Part shown: one piece after another, positions 31,969 through 40,591 of the stretch
Numbering within the stretch: the first letter of the stretch is position 1
Layout of the letters: every line of letters begins with the position of its first letter
Assembly: GCA_021325515.1 (NCBI GenBank)
Contig: JAJPHC010000053.1
Span: forward strand, 1 to 41,141
Source of the DNA: Acidobacteriota bacterium
GTDB lineage: Bacteria; Acidobacteriota; Thermoanaerobaculia; Gp7-AA8
Length of the DNA stretch: 41,141 nucleotides
Direction of reading: 5' to 3'
Made by a program: the position numbers and the translations under genes
Notes under the pieces: generated by a model
What the model saw: only the letters and a program-made list of their open reading frames with translations
The model's database searches: none
Told to the model about the DNA's origin: nothing

Positions 31969-32586
31969 ATGCAGACACCAGTCATCATCGGGATCGCGGG
32001 CGGAACCGGCTCGGGCAAGACGACTGTTGCCAGGTCGATCTATGACCGCGTCGGCCGCGATCGCATCGAGTGGATTTCCCACGATTCCTACTATCGCAAC
32101 TTCGACGCGCTGACGCCCGAGGAGCGGCACAAGATCAACTTCGATCATCCTGATGCGCTGGAGACCGAGTTGCTCGTGCGCCACCTCGATGTGTTGTCGA
32201 AGGGCTCATCGGTCGACGTCCCCGTCTATGATTTCACATCGCACAGCCGCAAGCAGGAGACGCAGCGCGTCGAGCCGCGAAAAGTGCTGATCGTCGAAGG
32301 CATTCTGATCCTCGCCGAACCGGAGCTTCGCCGCCGCCTCGGCATCAAGCTCTTCGTCGACACGCCGGCCGATATCCGCTTCATGCGCCGGCTGATGCGC
32401 GATATCCGCAGCCGCGGCCGAAGCCTGGAATCGGTCGTCGAGCAGTACATGACGACGGTCCGGCCGATGCACGAGGAATTCGTGGAGCCGTCCAAGCGGC
32501 ATGCCGACCTGATCATTCCCGAGGGTGGGGAAAACCAGGTGGCGCTCGACGCGATCATCTCGCGGGTCGAGCATCTTCTCGCGTAA
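31969..32586 (+). CDS. udk: Uridine kinase
   Basis: Uridine/cytidine kinase of the pyrimidine salvage route, making UMP or CMP from the nucleoside with ATP or GTP. At 205 residues it matches the usual 205-215. Walker A GGTGSGKTT is at 11-19, followed by ISHDSYYRNFDALTPEER (substrate region), INFDHPDALETELL, VPVYDFTSHSR, VLIVEGILIL (Walker B-like) and RLMRDIRSRGRSLESVVEQY (the RRxxRDxxxRGR lid). Uridine kinase, rather than the related phosphoribulokinase, fits from the FDHPDA and YDFxxHxR signatures. It is five bases after the zinc-ribbon gene. Confidence 0.95.
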   Translation: MQTPVIIGIAGGTGSGKTTVARSIYDRVGRDRIEWISHDSYYRNFDALTPEERHKINFDHPDALETELLVRHLDVLSKGSSVDVPVYDFTSHSRKQETQRVEPRKVLIVEGILILAEPELRRRLGIKLFVDTPADIRFMRRLMRDIRSRGRSLESVVEQYMTTVRPMHEEFVEPSKRHADLIIPEGGENQVALDAIISRVEHLLA

Positions 32587-32594
32587 GTTACTGA

Positions 32595-32694
32595 TTCTAC
32601 GATTCTTAGTTCTAAAGTCCGCGTTGTGCGCTCCGCATTTCGCTCCTGTGTGCACTGAATTCGGAACGCAAAACACAGAATGAAGAATTTAGAA
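32595..32694. repeat. 100-bp AT-richer imperfect inverted repeat (TTCTAnnATTCTT ends)
   Basis: The left part TTCTACGATTCTTAGTTCT... and the right part, read inverted as TTCTAAATTCTTCATTCT..., align over about 40 bases with small gaps, including GTTnTGCGnTCCGnATT. The composition is visibly lower in GC than flanking genes. It fills the 3' side of udk ahead of the rpsU promoter. The iterated ATTCTnnATTCT style recalls the ACTCAGCACT arms of the four-helix-bundle cassette, but the sequence is different. Confidence 0.6.
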
Positions 32695-32723
32695 ACCTAG
32701 GAATGCGGCTCCCATCCCTCCCG

Positions 32724-32752
32724 TTGAACAGCCTGTTTAGCCAGCGTAGAAT
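32724..32752 (+). promoter_or_regulatory. Sigma-70-type promoter of rpsU (TTGAAC-17-TAGAAT)
   Basis: TTGAAC (32724-32729) and TAGAAT (32747-32752) are 17 bases apart, the best full promoter in the window. The transcript would begin near 32759 and give a 30-base leader containing the G-rich ribosome binding site of rpsU. Confidence 0.7.
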
Positions 32753-32789
32753 CTGGCGATCTGATGCAGAAGGGGGGGAGATCGGGGTC

Positions 32790-32996
32790 ATGCCTCTCGT
32801 CCACGTTAAAGAAGACGAAACGTTCGAGAATGCATTGCGCAGATTCAAGCGCAAGTGTGAGAAGTCGGGGATCCTCTCTGAGTTGAAGAAGCGCCAGCAT
32901 TACGAAAAGCCGAGCACGAAGCGGAAGCGTAAAGCGATTGCTGCACGCAAGAAGGTTCTGCGCAAGCTCGCAGAAGAACGTCGCGCCGGCTACTAG
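32790..32996 (+). CDS. rpsU: Small ribosomal subunit protein bS21
   Basis: bS21 is a small basic protein of the 30S subunit involved in start-codon selection. The product has 68 residues, [49 protein letters not shown]..., a textbook bS21 with the FExALRRFKRxxEKxG signature and Lys/Arg-rich tail. The ATG at 32790 is chosen over the in-frame codon at 32703 because of the G7AG ribosome binding site at 32772-32780 and homology. A strong terminator follows. Its neighbours mutS2, dnaG and rpoD recall the rpsU-dnaG-rpoD macromolecular synthesis operon, but rpsU is separated by the terminator, a repeat element and mutS2. Confidence 0.97.
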   Translation: MPLVHVKEDETFENALRRFKRKCEKSGILSELKKRQHYEKPSTKRKRKAIAARKKVLRKLAEERRAGY

Positions 32997-33021
32997 CTTT
33001 CATCCATTGCAGTTTGATATT

Positions 33022-33046
33022 GGGCTCGCGCAAGCGAGCCCTTTTT
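33022..33046 (+). terminator. Rho-independent terminator after rpsU
   Basis: GGGCTCGC-GCAA-GCGAGCCC followed by TTTTT. It should end the rpsU transcript before the repeat element and mutS2. Confidence 0.9.
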
Positions 33047-33051
33047 CTTCG

Positions 33052-33167
33052 TCATCCTGAGCGAAGCGAAGGATCAGCCAAGGCGCCGGAAGCTTTCGTT
33101 CAGGCGTTGAGCGGTGAACGCACAGTTTCGCGACGCCTTGGTTGATGCTTCGCTTCGCTCAGCATGA
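33052..33167. repeat. 116-bp inverted-repeat element, copy 2 (TGAGCGAAGCGAAG ends)
   Basis: The ends are the same as in copy 1 at 31673-31790: left TCATCCTGAGCGAAGCGAAG then GATCAGCCAAGGCGCC, right inverted GACGCCTTGGTTGATGC then TTCGCTTCGCTCAGCATGA. The central 45 bases are unrelated to copy 1. The right end contains the ATG of mutS2 (AGCATGACACT). Confidence 0.82.
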
Positions 33168-35575
33168 CACTCAGCGAAATCGAATTCGATCGCGTGCTCA
33201 CCCTCGTCGCGATGGAGGCGAAGAGCACGCCGGGCAAGGCCGCGATCGCGCGGCGCAGGCCGCACACGTCGTTCGAGGCGTGCGAACGTGCGCAATCCGA
33301 GCTCGCGGAGATGAGCCTGTTCTATCTGCGCGAGGGGCTGCTGCCGATCGCGGGGCTGACGGACGTCCGGCCGCTGTTCGATCGCGAGAGCGTGCTCGAA
33401 CTCGAGGAGTCGTGGCAACTCGTGCGCGCCGCGCGGGCGACACAGGCCATTCGCGAGACGTTTCTCCGCGGCGAGCTCTACCCTCACCTCATTGCGATCG
33501 CGCGCGACATCCCCGACCTCGGCGAGATGCTCGCGAAGGCTGCAAAGTACTTTACGAAAGATGGCAAGCTGCGCGAGGAAGCATCGGCGGAACTGCGCGC
33601 GATCCGTCAGCGCGTGCAGCAGAAGCGCAACGCGATTCAGCGCGTGTTGAACGACGTGATGAACCGCAGCGTCGACGCGATTCAGGAGCCGCTCATCGTC
33701 ATGCGCGGCGATCGCTTCTGCATCCCCGTCCGCTCCGATCATCGCAACGCCGTGCCGGGAATCCTGCACGAGCGCTCCGGCTCCGGCGCGTCGTTCTTCA
33801 TCGAGCCGCTGCAGGCGGTGGAGCTCAACAACGATCTCGCGGATCTTCTGATCCAGGAGCGCGAGGAGATCGCGCGCATCACACGCTTCATCTCGCAACT
33901 GCTCGTCGACGAAGCAAAGAACGTCATCGCGGCCGCGGACATCGCGGGCGAGTTCGATGCGCTGCAGGCGTGTGCGATCTTCGGCAGCACGGTCAAAGCG
34001 GCGCGGCCGATCTTCAGCACCGGCTGCGAGCTGCGCATCCTCAACGGACGCCATCCGCTGCTCGATGAACGCCTCGCCTCCGCGCGCGAAGAAGCCTTCG
34101 GCGAAGAGCCTTCCTCGCGCAGGGTTGTGCCGATGACGATCGAGCTAGGTGTACGACAGGCGCCCCCGCCTGTCGATGAGGAGGACAGCCGGGGGCAGCT
34201 GTCTTACACGCAGGCTCTCGTCATCAGCGGTCCCAACGCCGGCGGCAAGACGGTCGCTCTCAAGACCGCGGGTCTCCTCGTCGCGATGGCGATGAGCGGC
34301 CTCCCCGTTCCCGCCGACGACGGCACGACGATCCCCATCATCGATGCGATTCACGTGCTGATCGGCGACGACCAGAGCGTGCTCGAACATCTTTCGACGT
34401 TCTCCGCCTACCTCGTGCGGCTGAAGCGCGTGCTCGCGCGCGCCACCAATCGCTCGCTCGTGCTGCTCGATGAGCTCGGATCGGGAACGGATCCCGAGGA
34501 GGGGGCGGCACTCGCGGCGGCGGTCGTGGAGCATCTTCTCGAAACGGGAGCGCTGCTCATCGTGACCACGCACCTTTCGTCGCTCAAGACCTTCGCGGTC
34601 GACGACGGCCGGATTCTCAACGCGTCGATGGAGTTCGATGTCGCGACGGGACAGCCGACGTATCGGATGATCGCCGGCATCCCCGGCCGCAGCCGTGCGA
34701 TCGACGTTGCGCAGATGATCGGTCTCCCCTCGCCCGTCATCGCTGCTGCACGCGCGCGTCTCGGCGACCGCTACGGCGAAACCGACACGCTGCTCGCCAC
34801 GCTGCAGAAGAAGAGGTCGGAAGTGCTCGCGCAGCAGGACGAGGCAGTGCGCCTCAGAAATGCGATCGAGGACGAGCGCAGAGCGATCGCCGAGAAGTCT
34901 GCGCAGCTCGAGAAGGAGAAAGCGCGCCTCGGGACTTCGTATCGAGATGAGCTGGAGAGGCTGCGCGACGATGTCGCCCGCCAGGTGACGAATGAAATTC
35001 GGAATTTGCGCGACATGGATCGCAATGCACGTGCGTCGATCGATGCGAAGCAGGTCGTGCAGACGGTGACCAAGCCCGTGGATCGCGCGATGGAGTTCAT
35101 CCCCGCCGAGCAGCGCGAGATCCACGTGGGCGACAAGGCCGAGCATCGCAAGTTCAAGGTGAGCGGACGCGTCGTTTCCGTCGACGGTAAGAAGGCCGTG
35201 CTCGACGTGAACGGGCGGAAAATGACGGTCGAAGTGCGGGATCTCGTGCCTGTAGGATCGGCGCCATCAACTGTCAAACGGCAGGGACAGGCGGGGGCGG
35301 CTGTCGGGCACAAGGACCTCACGCCTGTGGTCAGCGCAGAGCTCAATCTGATCGGTCAACGTGTTGACGATGCGCTGGAAGAGTCGGACAAGTTCCTCGA
35401 TCGCGCATTGCTCGAAGGAAAGCAGGCCGTACGCATCATCCACGGCTTCGGCACCGGCGCGCTCCGCAAGGCGCTGCGCGATCACCTGCGCAAACATCCT
35501 GCGGTTTCGAGCTGGCGGCCGGGCGACGACAATGAAGGAGGCGATGGTGCGACGATTGCGGTACTCGGTACGTAA
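33164..35575 (+). CDS. mutS2: Endonuclease MutS2
   Basis: MutS2 is a MutS-family ATPase with a C-terminal Smr nuclease domain, known for suppressing recombination and for rescuing collided ribosomes. The 803-residue product has the core/lever regions (SDHRNAVPGILHERSGSGASFFIEP), Walker A SGPNAGGKTVALKT (about residue 354-367), Walker B LVLLDELGSGTDPEEGAALAAA, a long coiled coil (about 540-640), a KOW-like segment (DKAEHRKFKVSGRVVSVDGKKAVLDVNGRKMTVEVRDL) and the Smr domain ending LNLIGQRVDDALEESDKF...HGFGTGALRKALRDHLRKHP. Two palindromic repeat segments are translated in frame (about residues 329-349 and 708-716), one just before Walker A. The ATG is inside an inverted-repeat element. Confidence 0.94.
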   Translation: MTLSEIEFDRVLTLVAMEAKSTPGKAAIARRRPHTSFEACERAQSELAEMSLFYLREGLLPIAGLTDVRPLFDRESVLELEESWQLVRAARATQAIRETFLRGELYPHLIAIARDIPDLGEMLAKAAKYFTKDGKLREEASAELRAIRQRVQQKRNAIQRVLNDVMNRSVDAIQEPLIVMRGDRFCIPVRSDHRNAVPGILHERSGSGASFFIEPLQAVELNNDLADLLIQEREEIARITRFISQLLVDEAKNVIAAADIAGEFDALQACAIFGSTVKAARPIFSTGCELRILNGRHPLLDERLASAREEAFGEEPSSRRVVPMTIELGVRQAPPPVDEEDSRGQLSYTQALVISGPNAGGKTVALKTAGLLVAMAMSGLPVPADDGTTIPIIDAIHVLIGDDQSVLEHLSTFSAYLVRLKRVLARATNRSLVLLDELGSGTDPEEGAALAAAVVEHLLETGALLIVTTHLSSLKTFAVDDGRILNASMEFDVATGQPTYRMIAGIPGRSRAIDVAQMIGLPSPVIAAARARLGDRYGETDTLLATLQKKRSEVLAQQDEAVRLRNAIEDERRAIAEKSAQLEKEKARLGTSYRDELERLRDDVARQVTNEIRNLRDMDRNARASIDAKQVVQTVTKPVDRAMEFIPAEQREIHVGDKAEHRKFKVSGRVVSVDGKKAVLDVNGRKMTVEVRDLVPVGSAPSTVKRQGQAGAAVGHKDLTPVVSAELNLIGQRVDDALEESDKFLDRALLEGKQAVRIIHGFGTGALRKALRDHLRKHPAVSSWRPGDDNEGGDGATIAVLGT
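34149..34209. repeat. 61-bp inverted repeat inside mutS2, translated in frame
   Basis: GTGTACGACAGGCGCCCCCG (34149-) and its partner, read inverted from 34209 as GTGTAAGACAGCTGCCCCCG, flank a 9-bp centre. It encodes roughly GVRQAPPPVDEEDSRGQLSYT, with no counterpart I know in other MutS2 proteins, just before the strand leading to Walker A. The GTGTAAGACA start is shared with the intergenic palindrome at 25066-25090. Confidence 0.8.
35286..35311. repeat. Half-copy of the same repeat, second site in mutS2
   Basis: GACAGGCGGGGGCGGCTGTC then GGGCAC is the inverse-oriented equivalent of one arm of the 34149-34209 repeat. It is translated as part of GQAGAAVGH in the linker between the KOW-like segment and the Smr domain. 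Confidence 0.7.
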
Positions 35576-35593
35576 TCAGCCTGCTGCCTGAAC

Positions 35594-37339
35594 ATGGCTC
35601 TCGTCGACCTCAACGATCTCGTCATCTCGCAGGTCCGCTCCGCGGCGGACATCGTGGAGTTCGTCTCGCAGGTCACTCCGCTCAAGCTCGCCGGCAAGAG
35701 CTACAAGGGCCTCTGCCCGTTTCATCGCGAAAAGTCGCCGTCATTTCACGTCGATCGCGACAAGGGACTCTTCTACTGTTTCGGCTGCGGTGCGGGAGGC
35801 GACGTCTTCAAGTTCCTCTCGATGACGGAGCGCTTCACCTTTCCGGAGGCGGTCGAGCATGTCGCCGCGCGCTACGGCATCGACCTGCCGCGCCGCCGCA
35901 AGACGCAGCGCGATACCGACAAGGACGATCTGCTCGAAGTGCTCGACGACGCGTCGGAGGCATTTCACCAGGCGCTGGGCTGGGGCGACAACGCGGCGAA
36001 GCGCTATCTCGAAGAGCGGCGCGTGCCGCACGACATCGTCAAGAAATACGGCTTCGGCTATGCGCCCGACTCGTGGGACTACATCCTTCGCCGGCTCGGC
36101 CAGAAGCATGGCGAAGAAAAACTGTTCAAGGCAGGACTGCTCTCCGAGCGGAAAGAGAAGAAGGGCTACTACGACCGGTTCAGAAACCGGCTGATCATTC
36201 CGATCCACAGCGAGACCGGTGCGCTGGCCGGCTTCGGCGGCCGTTCACTCGACGGCAGCGATCCGAAGTATCTGAACTCGCCGGAGTCGGAGATCTTCAA
36301 CAAATCACGGCTGCTCTACAACCTTCATCGCTCGAAGGATGCGATGCGCCGCATCGACCGCGCGATTCTCGTCGAGGGATATTTCGACGCGATCGCGATC
36401 GATCATGCCGGTGTGCCGGGAGTCGTCGCGTCGATGGGCACGTCGCTGACGGCGGGACAGGCGTCGCTGCTGCGGCGCTACACGCGGAAGTGCGTGATCG
36501 CTTATGACGGCGATCCGGCGGGACGCGCGGCGACGCTGCGCGCGGCGCCGGTGCTGCTGAGCGCCGGCCTCGACGTGCTCGCGCTCGATCTCCAGGGGGC
36601 GAAGGATCCCGATGAGATCGTGCAGCAGCGCGGCGTCGATGGTTTTCTCGAGGTGCTCGGCAACTCGATGGACATCTTCACGTTCGGCCTCAAGGAGTGG
36701 GCCGCGGATGTCTCATCGCTGACGGGACGCGAGAAATCGGAGCGCATCGAGCAGTTCATGCCGCTGCTCTCGGCGGTGCCCGACCCGGTGGTGAGAAACG
36801 ATGCCGCGCAGCGGATCGCGGACGCGTTCCGGCTCGAGTTCGAAAGCGTCTGGTCGCGTGTCAAAGGAAGGGCGGCTTCACCGCTTGCCGCGAAGGAGCG
36901 GCAGCCGAATGCACCGCAGGCCAGCGGAGAGAAATTCGTGCTGCAGGCCGCAGTTCAGGGGAAGCTCGGGGCCGATGTGCTGGGGAGGCTGAACGAGGAA
37001 CTGTTCGAGGATCCGGCGTGCAAAACGCTCTTTTCTATCATGAAAAATGATCTCGTAACAGGTAACCCTATTGATTTCGGCGAAATCACGACCCATCTTA
37101 GGGGCGAAGTGGAGCTGGCGCTCCTTTCGGAGCTGCTGCTGAGCGAGGAGATCGACGATCCAACGCTCCAACGAATCGACGAGAACCTGCGTCCCATGGA
37201 ACGCGGCTATCTCAATCGCCGCCGAATCCAGATACAAAGAGAGATCGTGGAAGCGGAGAAAGCGGGGGATTCCGAACGTTTGCGCGAGCTCGACCGCGAG
37301 AAGACGGAGCTGTCGCGTATGTTGAGTACGCTGAAATAA
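35594..37339 (+). CDS. dnaG: DNA primase
   Basis: DnaG makes RNA primers for replication with DnaB helicase. The 581-residue protein has the CHC2 zinc finger Cys41-His44-Cys62-Cys65 (CPFHREKSPSF and YCFGCGAGGDVFKF), an N-terminal catalytic lobe (KYGFGYAPDSWD, RNRLIIPIHSETGALAGFGGRSLD, PKYLNSPESEIFNKSRLLYNL) and the TOPRIM motifs ILVEGYFDAIA and VIAYDGDPAGRAA. The C-terminal helicase-binding region (about 440-581) is less conserved. It begins 18 bases after mutS2 and is followed after 101 bases by rpoD. Size matches the family (about 580-600). Confidence 0.96.
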   Translation: MALVDLNDLVISQVRSAADIVEFVSQVTPLKLAGKSYKGLCPFHREKSPSFHVDRDKGLFYCFGCGAGGDVFKFLSMTERFTFPEAVEHVAARYGIDLPRRRKTQRDTDKDDLLEVLDDASEAFHQALGWGDNAAKRYLEERRVPHDIVKKYGFGYAPDSWDYILRRLGQKHGEEKLFKAGLLSERKEKKGYYDRFRNRLIIPIHSETGALAGFGGRSLDGSDPKYLNSPESEIFNKSRLLYNLHRSKDAMRRIDRAILVEGYFDAIAIDHAGVPGVVASMGTSLTAGQASLLRRYTRKCVIAYDGDPAGRAATLRAAPVLLSAGLDVLALDLQGAKDPDEIVQQRGVDGFLEVLGNSMDIFTFGLKEWAADVSSLTGREKSERIEQFMPLLSAVPDPVVRNDAAQRIADAFRLEFESVWSRVKGRAASPLAAKERQPNAPQASGEKFVLQAAVQGKLGADVLGRLNEELFEDPACKTLFSIMKNDLVTGNPIDFGEITTHLRGEVELALLSELLLSEEIDDPTLQRIDENLRPMERGYLNRRRIQIQREIVEAEKAGDSERLRELDREKTELSRMLSTLK

Positions 37340-37364
37340 TTATCGTCCACTAAAGATTACGTCA

Positions 37365-37381
37365 GTGTCCTCTGCGGACAC
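37365..37381 (+). other. Short hairpin in the dnaG-rpoD gap
   Basis: GTGTCC and GGACAC pair around a five-base loop. No T-run follows, so it could be a processing or mRNA-stability hairpin ahead of rpoD instead of a terminator. In E. coli the dnaG-rpoD junction is an RNA-processing site; whether this one is comparable is only a suggestion. Confidence 0.3.
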
Positions 37382-37440
37382 CGTTCGAACCGTCGTAACC
37401 CGTGGGGCGAACCAACGCTGCCCGGTGAGGAGCGCATCCA

Positions 37441-39262
<1,822 letters not shown>

Positions 39263-39276
<14 letters not shown>

Positions 39277-39973
39277 GTTGCACAGATTCTGGTCAGGGGC
39301 GGCCTTCGCGGCCGCCCTTTTCGTCTCCGCCGCAACCTCCGCAGCCACTCGCCCGTTTCATCTCGTGCTCGAGGCAAATCCTGCGGCCCCGTTCCCCTTT
39401 CTGGGCCGCTTCGGCGAAGTCGAGCTCCACGTCTATCCGCACGGCGTGCGCGCCGAGACGATCTGGCTGAAGGGCTTCAGCGCCAACGGTTCGCGGGACC
39501 TCACCGTCGAGAATCCTCTCTCCAGGATGTACACCAACGTGCCCGTGGCACACCTCGGATCGATGATTCACACTCTCGCCGGTTCGGCGCTGACGAAGAT
39601 CGATCCGCAGACGCCGCCCCCTGTGCTCGCTCCGGTGTCCGGCACCGTGCACGGAATCGCGGCGCAGCGTTATCGCATCGTCTACGGTGAAGACGCCTGG
39701 ATCGATCTCTGGACGACTCGGACGCTCGGCGACTCTCCGCAACTGCGCGCGCTCGTTCAGCAGCTCGTCTCCGGTATCTCGCCGATGACCGGCAGAAGTG
39801 CGGCCGCGATTCCCGGCGTTCCGGTCTACGTCGAGCTGAACTTCAGCCATTACAAGAGGCTGCCCCTCCTGAAGGTCAAGAACTTGACCTTTTCTGCGGA
39901 TGACGAAGAGTCCGCTTTGAAGGTTGGCAGGCTCTACGCTGAAGCGCCCCTTCCCGACTCGATCTGGAAGTAA
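39263..39973 (+). CDS. Secreted protein of unknown function, downstream of rpoD
   Basis: A 236-residue exported protein. The ATG at 39263 overlaps the rpoD end by 14 bases; a TTG at 39278 is an alternative. Either gives a signal peptide, [21 protein letters not shown]. The mature part, [46 protein letters not shown]..., is beta-rich, with a later segment [32 protein letters not shown]. It loosely resembles DUF4412-type periplasmic proteins that report on lipoprotein-like barrels, but I do not assign it. The rpoD terminator hairpin lies within its signal-peptide codons. An M23 peptidase gene follows after 28 bases. Confidence 0.72.
39297..39321 (+). terminator. Terminator-like hairpin of rpoD inside the next gene's signal-peptide codons
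   Basis: GGGCGGCC-TTCGC-GGCCGCCC followed by TTTT. It lies 21 bases after the rpoD stop and within codons 12-20 of the secreted-protein gene. It may end part of the rpoD transcripts. Confidence 0.65.
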
Positions 39974-39988
39974 CGGGGGGTTATTTGC

Positions 39989-39994
39989 ATTACT
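39989..39994 (+). promoter_or_regulatory. -10-like ATTACT, 7 nt before the M23 GTG
   Basis: ATTACT is followed by CCTGAGC and the GTG at 40002. It is weak on its own; the spacing equals that at coaD and at the zinc-ribbon gene. Confidence 0.3.
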
Positions 39995-40001
39995 CCTGAG
40001 C

Positions 40002-40568
40002 GTGGACAGACTACGCCTGGCGGGCACAGCCATCGTCGCGCTCATCGGCCTCTCGATTCTGGGAGAACAGTTGCTGAGGCCTGAGGCGAGCGTCCGTCCC
40101 GTTCACGTGGCGCAGACCGCTCGTCCGCTTGCGGCCGCAATCGCCGGCGGTCTGCTGATTCCCGTCGACGGCGTTCAGCGCGCCGCGCTCCGCGATTCGT
40201 TCGCCGCACAGCGCAAGGGACACATCCACGCCGCGATCGACATTCTCGCGCCGCGCGGCACACCCGTTCGCTCCGCCACCGACGGCATCGTCACCAAGCT
40301 CCGCGTCAGCTCCCTCGGCGGCCTCACGGTCTACATCCACGATGATGCCGGCGTCGAGTACTACTACGCGCATCTCGATCACTACGACGCATTCCTCCAC
40401 GAAGGCATGCGCGTGCATCGCGGTGAAGTGATCGCGTATGTCGGCACGACCGGAAACGCACCACCGCAGACGCCGCACCTCCACTTCGCGATCGAGCAGA
40501 ATGGAAGCGCGGTGGATCCCTACCCGCTGCTGATGGGCGAACGGCAGACTCTCAGCCTGCTCAGGTGA
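40002..40568 (+). CDS. M23 family metallopeptidase (LytM domain)
   Basis: A 188-residue membrane-anchored or secreted endopeptidase of the M23/LytM type, likely acting on peptidoglycan cross-links or as an amidase activator. A GTG at 40002 is preferred, since upstream residues overlap the preceding gene and look unrelated; it is followed by an anchor-like helix (LAGTAIVALIGLSIL). The zinc-site motifs are HIHAAIDILAPRGTPVRSATDG (H-x-x-x-D) and HLHFAIEQNG (HxH); the YYYAHLDHYD segment supplies the further catalytic His. All residues for activity seem present, so an active enzyme is plausible. Its TGA stop is in the palindrome at 40565-40591. Confidence 0.87.
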   Translation: MDRLRLAGTAIVALIGLSILGEQLLRPEASVRPVHVAQTARPLAAAIAGGLLIPVDGVQRAALRDSFAAQRKGHIHAAIDILAPRGTPVRSATDGIVTKLRVSSLGGLTVYIHDDAGVEYYYAHLDHYDAFLHEGMRVHRGEVIAYVGTTGNAPPQTPHLHFAIEQNGSAVDPYPLLMGERQTLSLLR

Positions 40569-40591
40569 GACAAGCTGAGAGCTCGTCCTAC
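40565..40591. repeat. 27-bp palindrome containing the stop codons of two converging genes
   Basis: GTGAGACAAGCT-GAG-AGCTCGTCCTAC. The plus-strand TGA (40566-40568) ends the M23 gene and the minus-strand TAG (40590-40588) ends the kinase gene. Nearly the same sequence ends the DppF-type gene at 25066-25090. Confidence 0.8.

Noticed and set aside
37340-37440. tRNA or riboswitch between dnaG and rpoD
   Set aside because: A short GTGTCC/GGACAC hairpin is present, but no cloverleaf, T-loop sequence or known aptamer pattern could be recognised.
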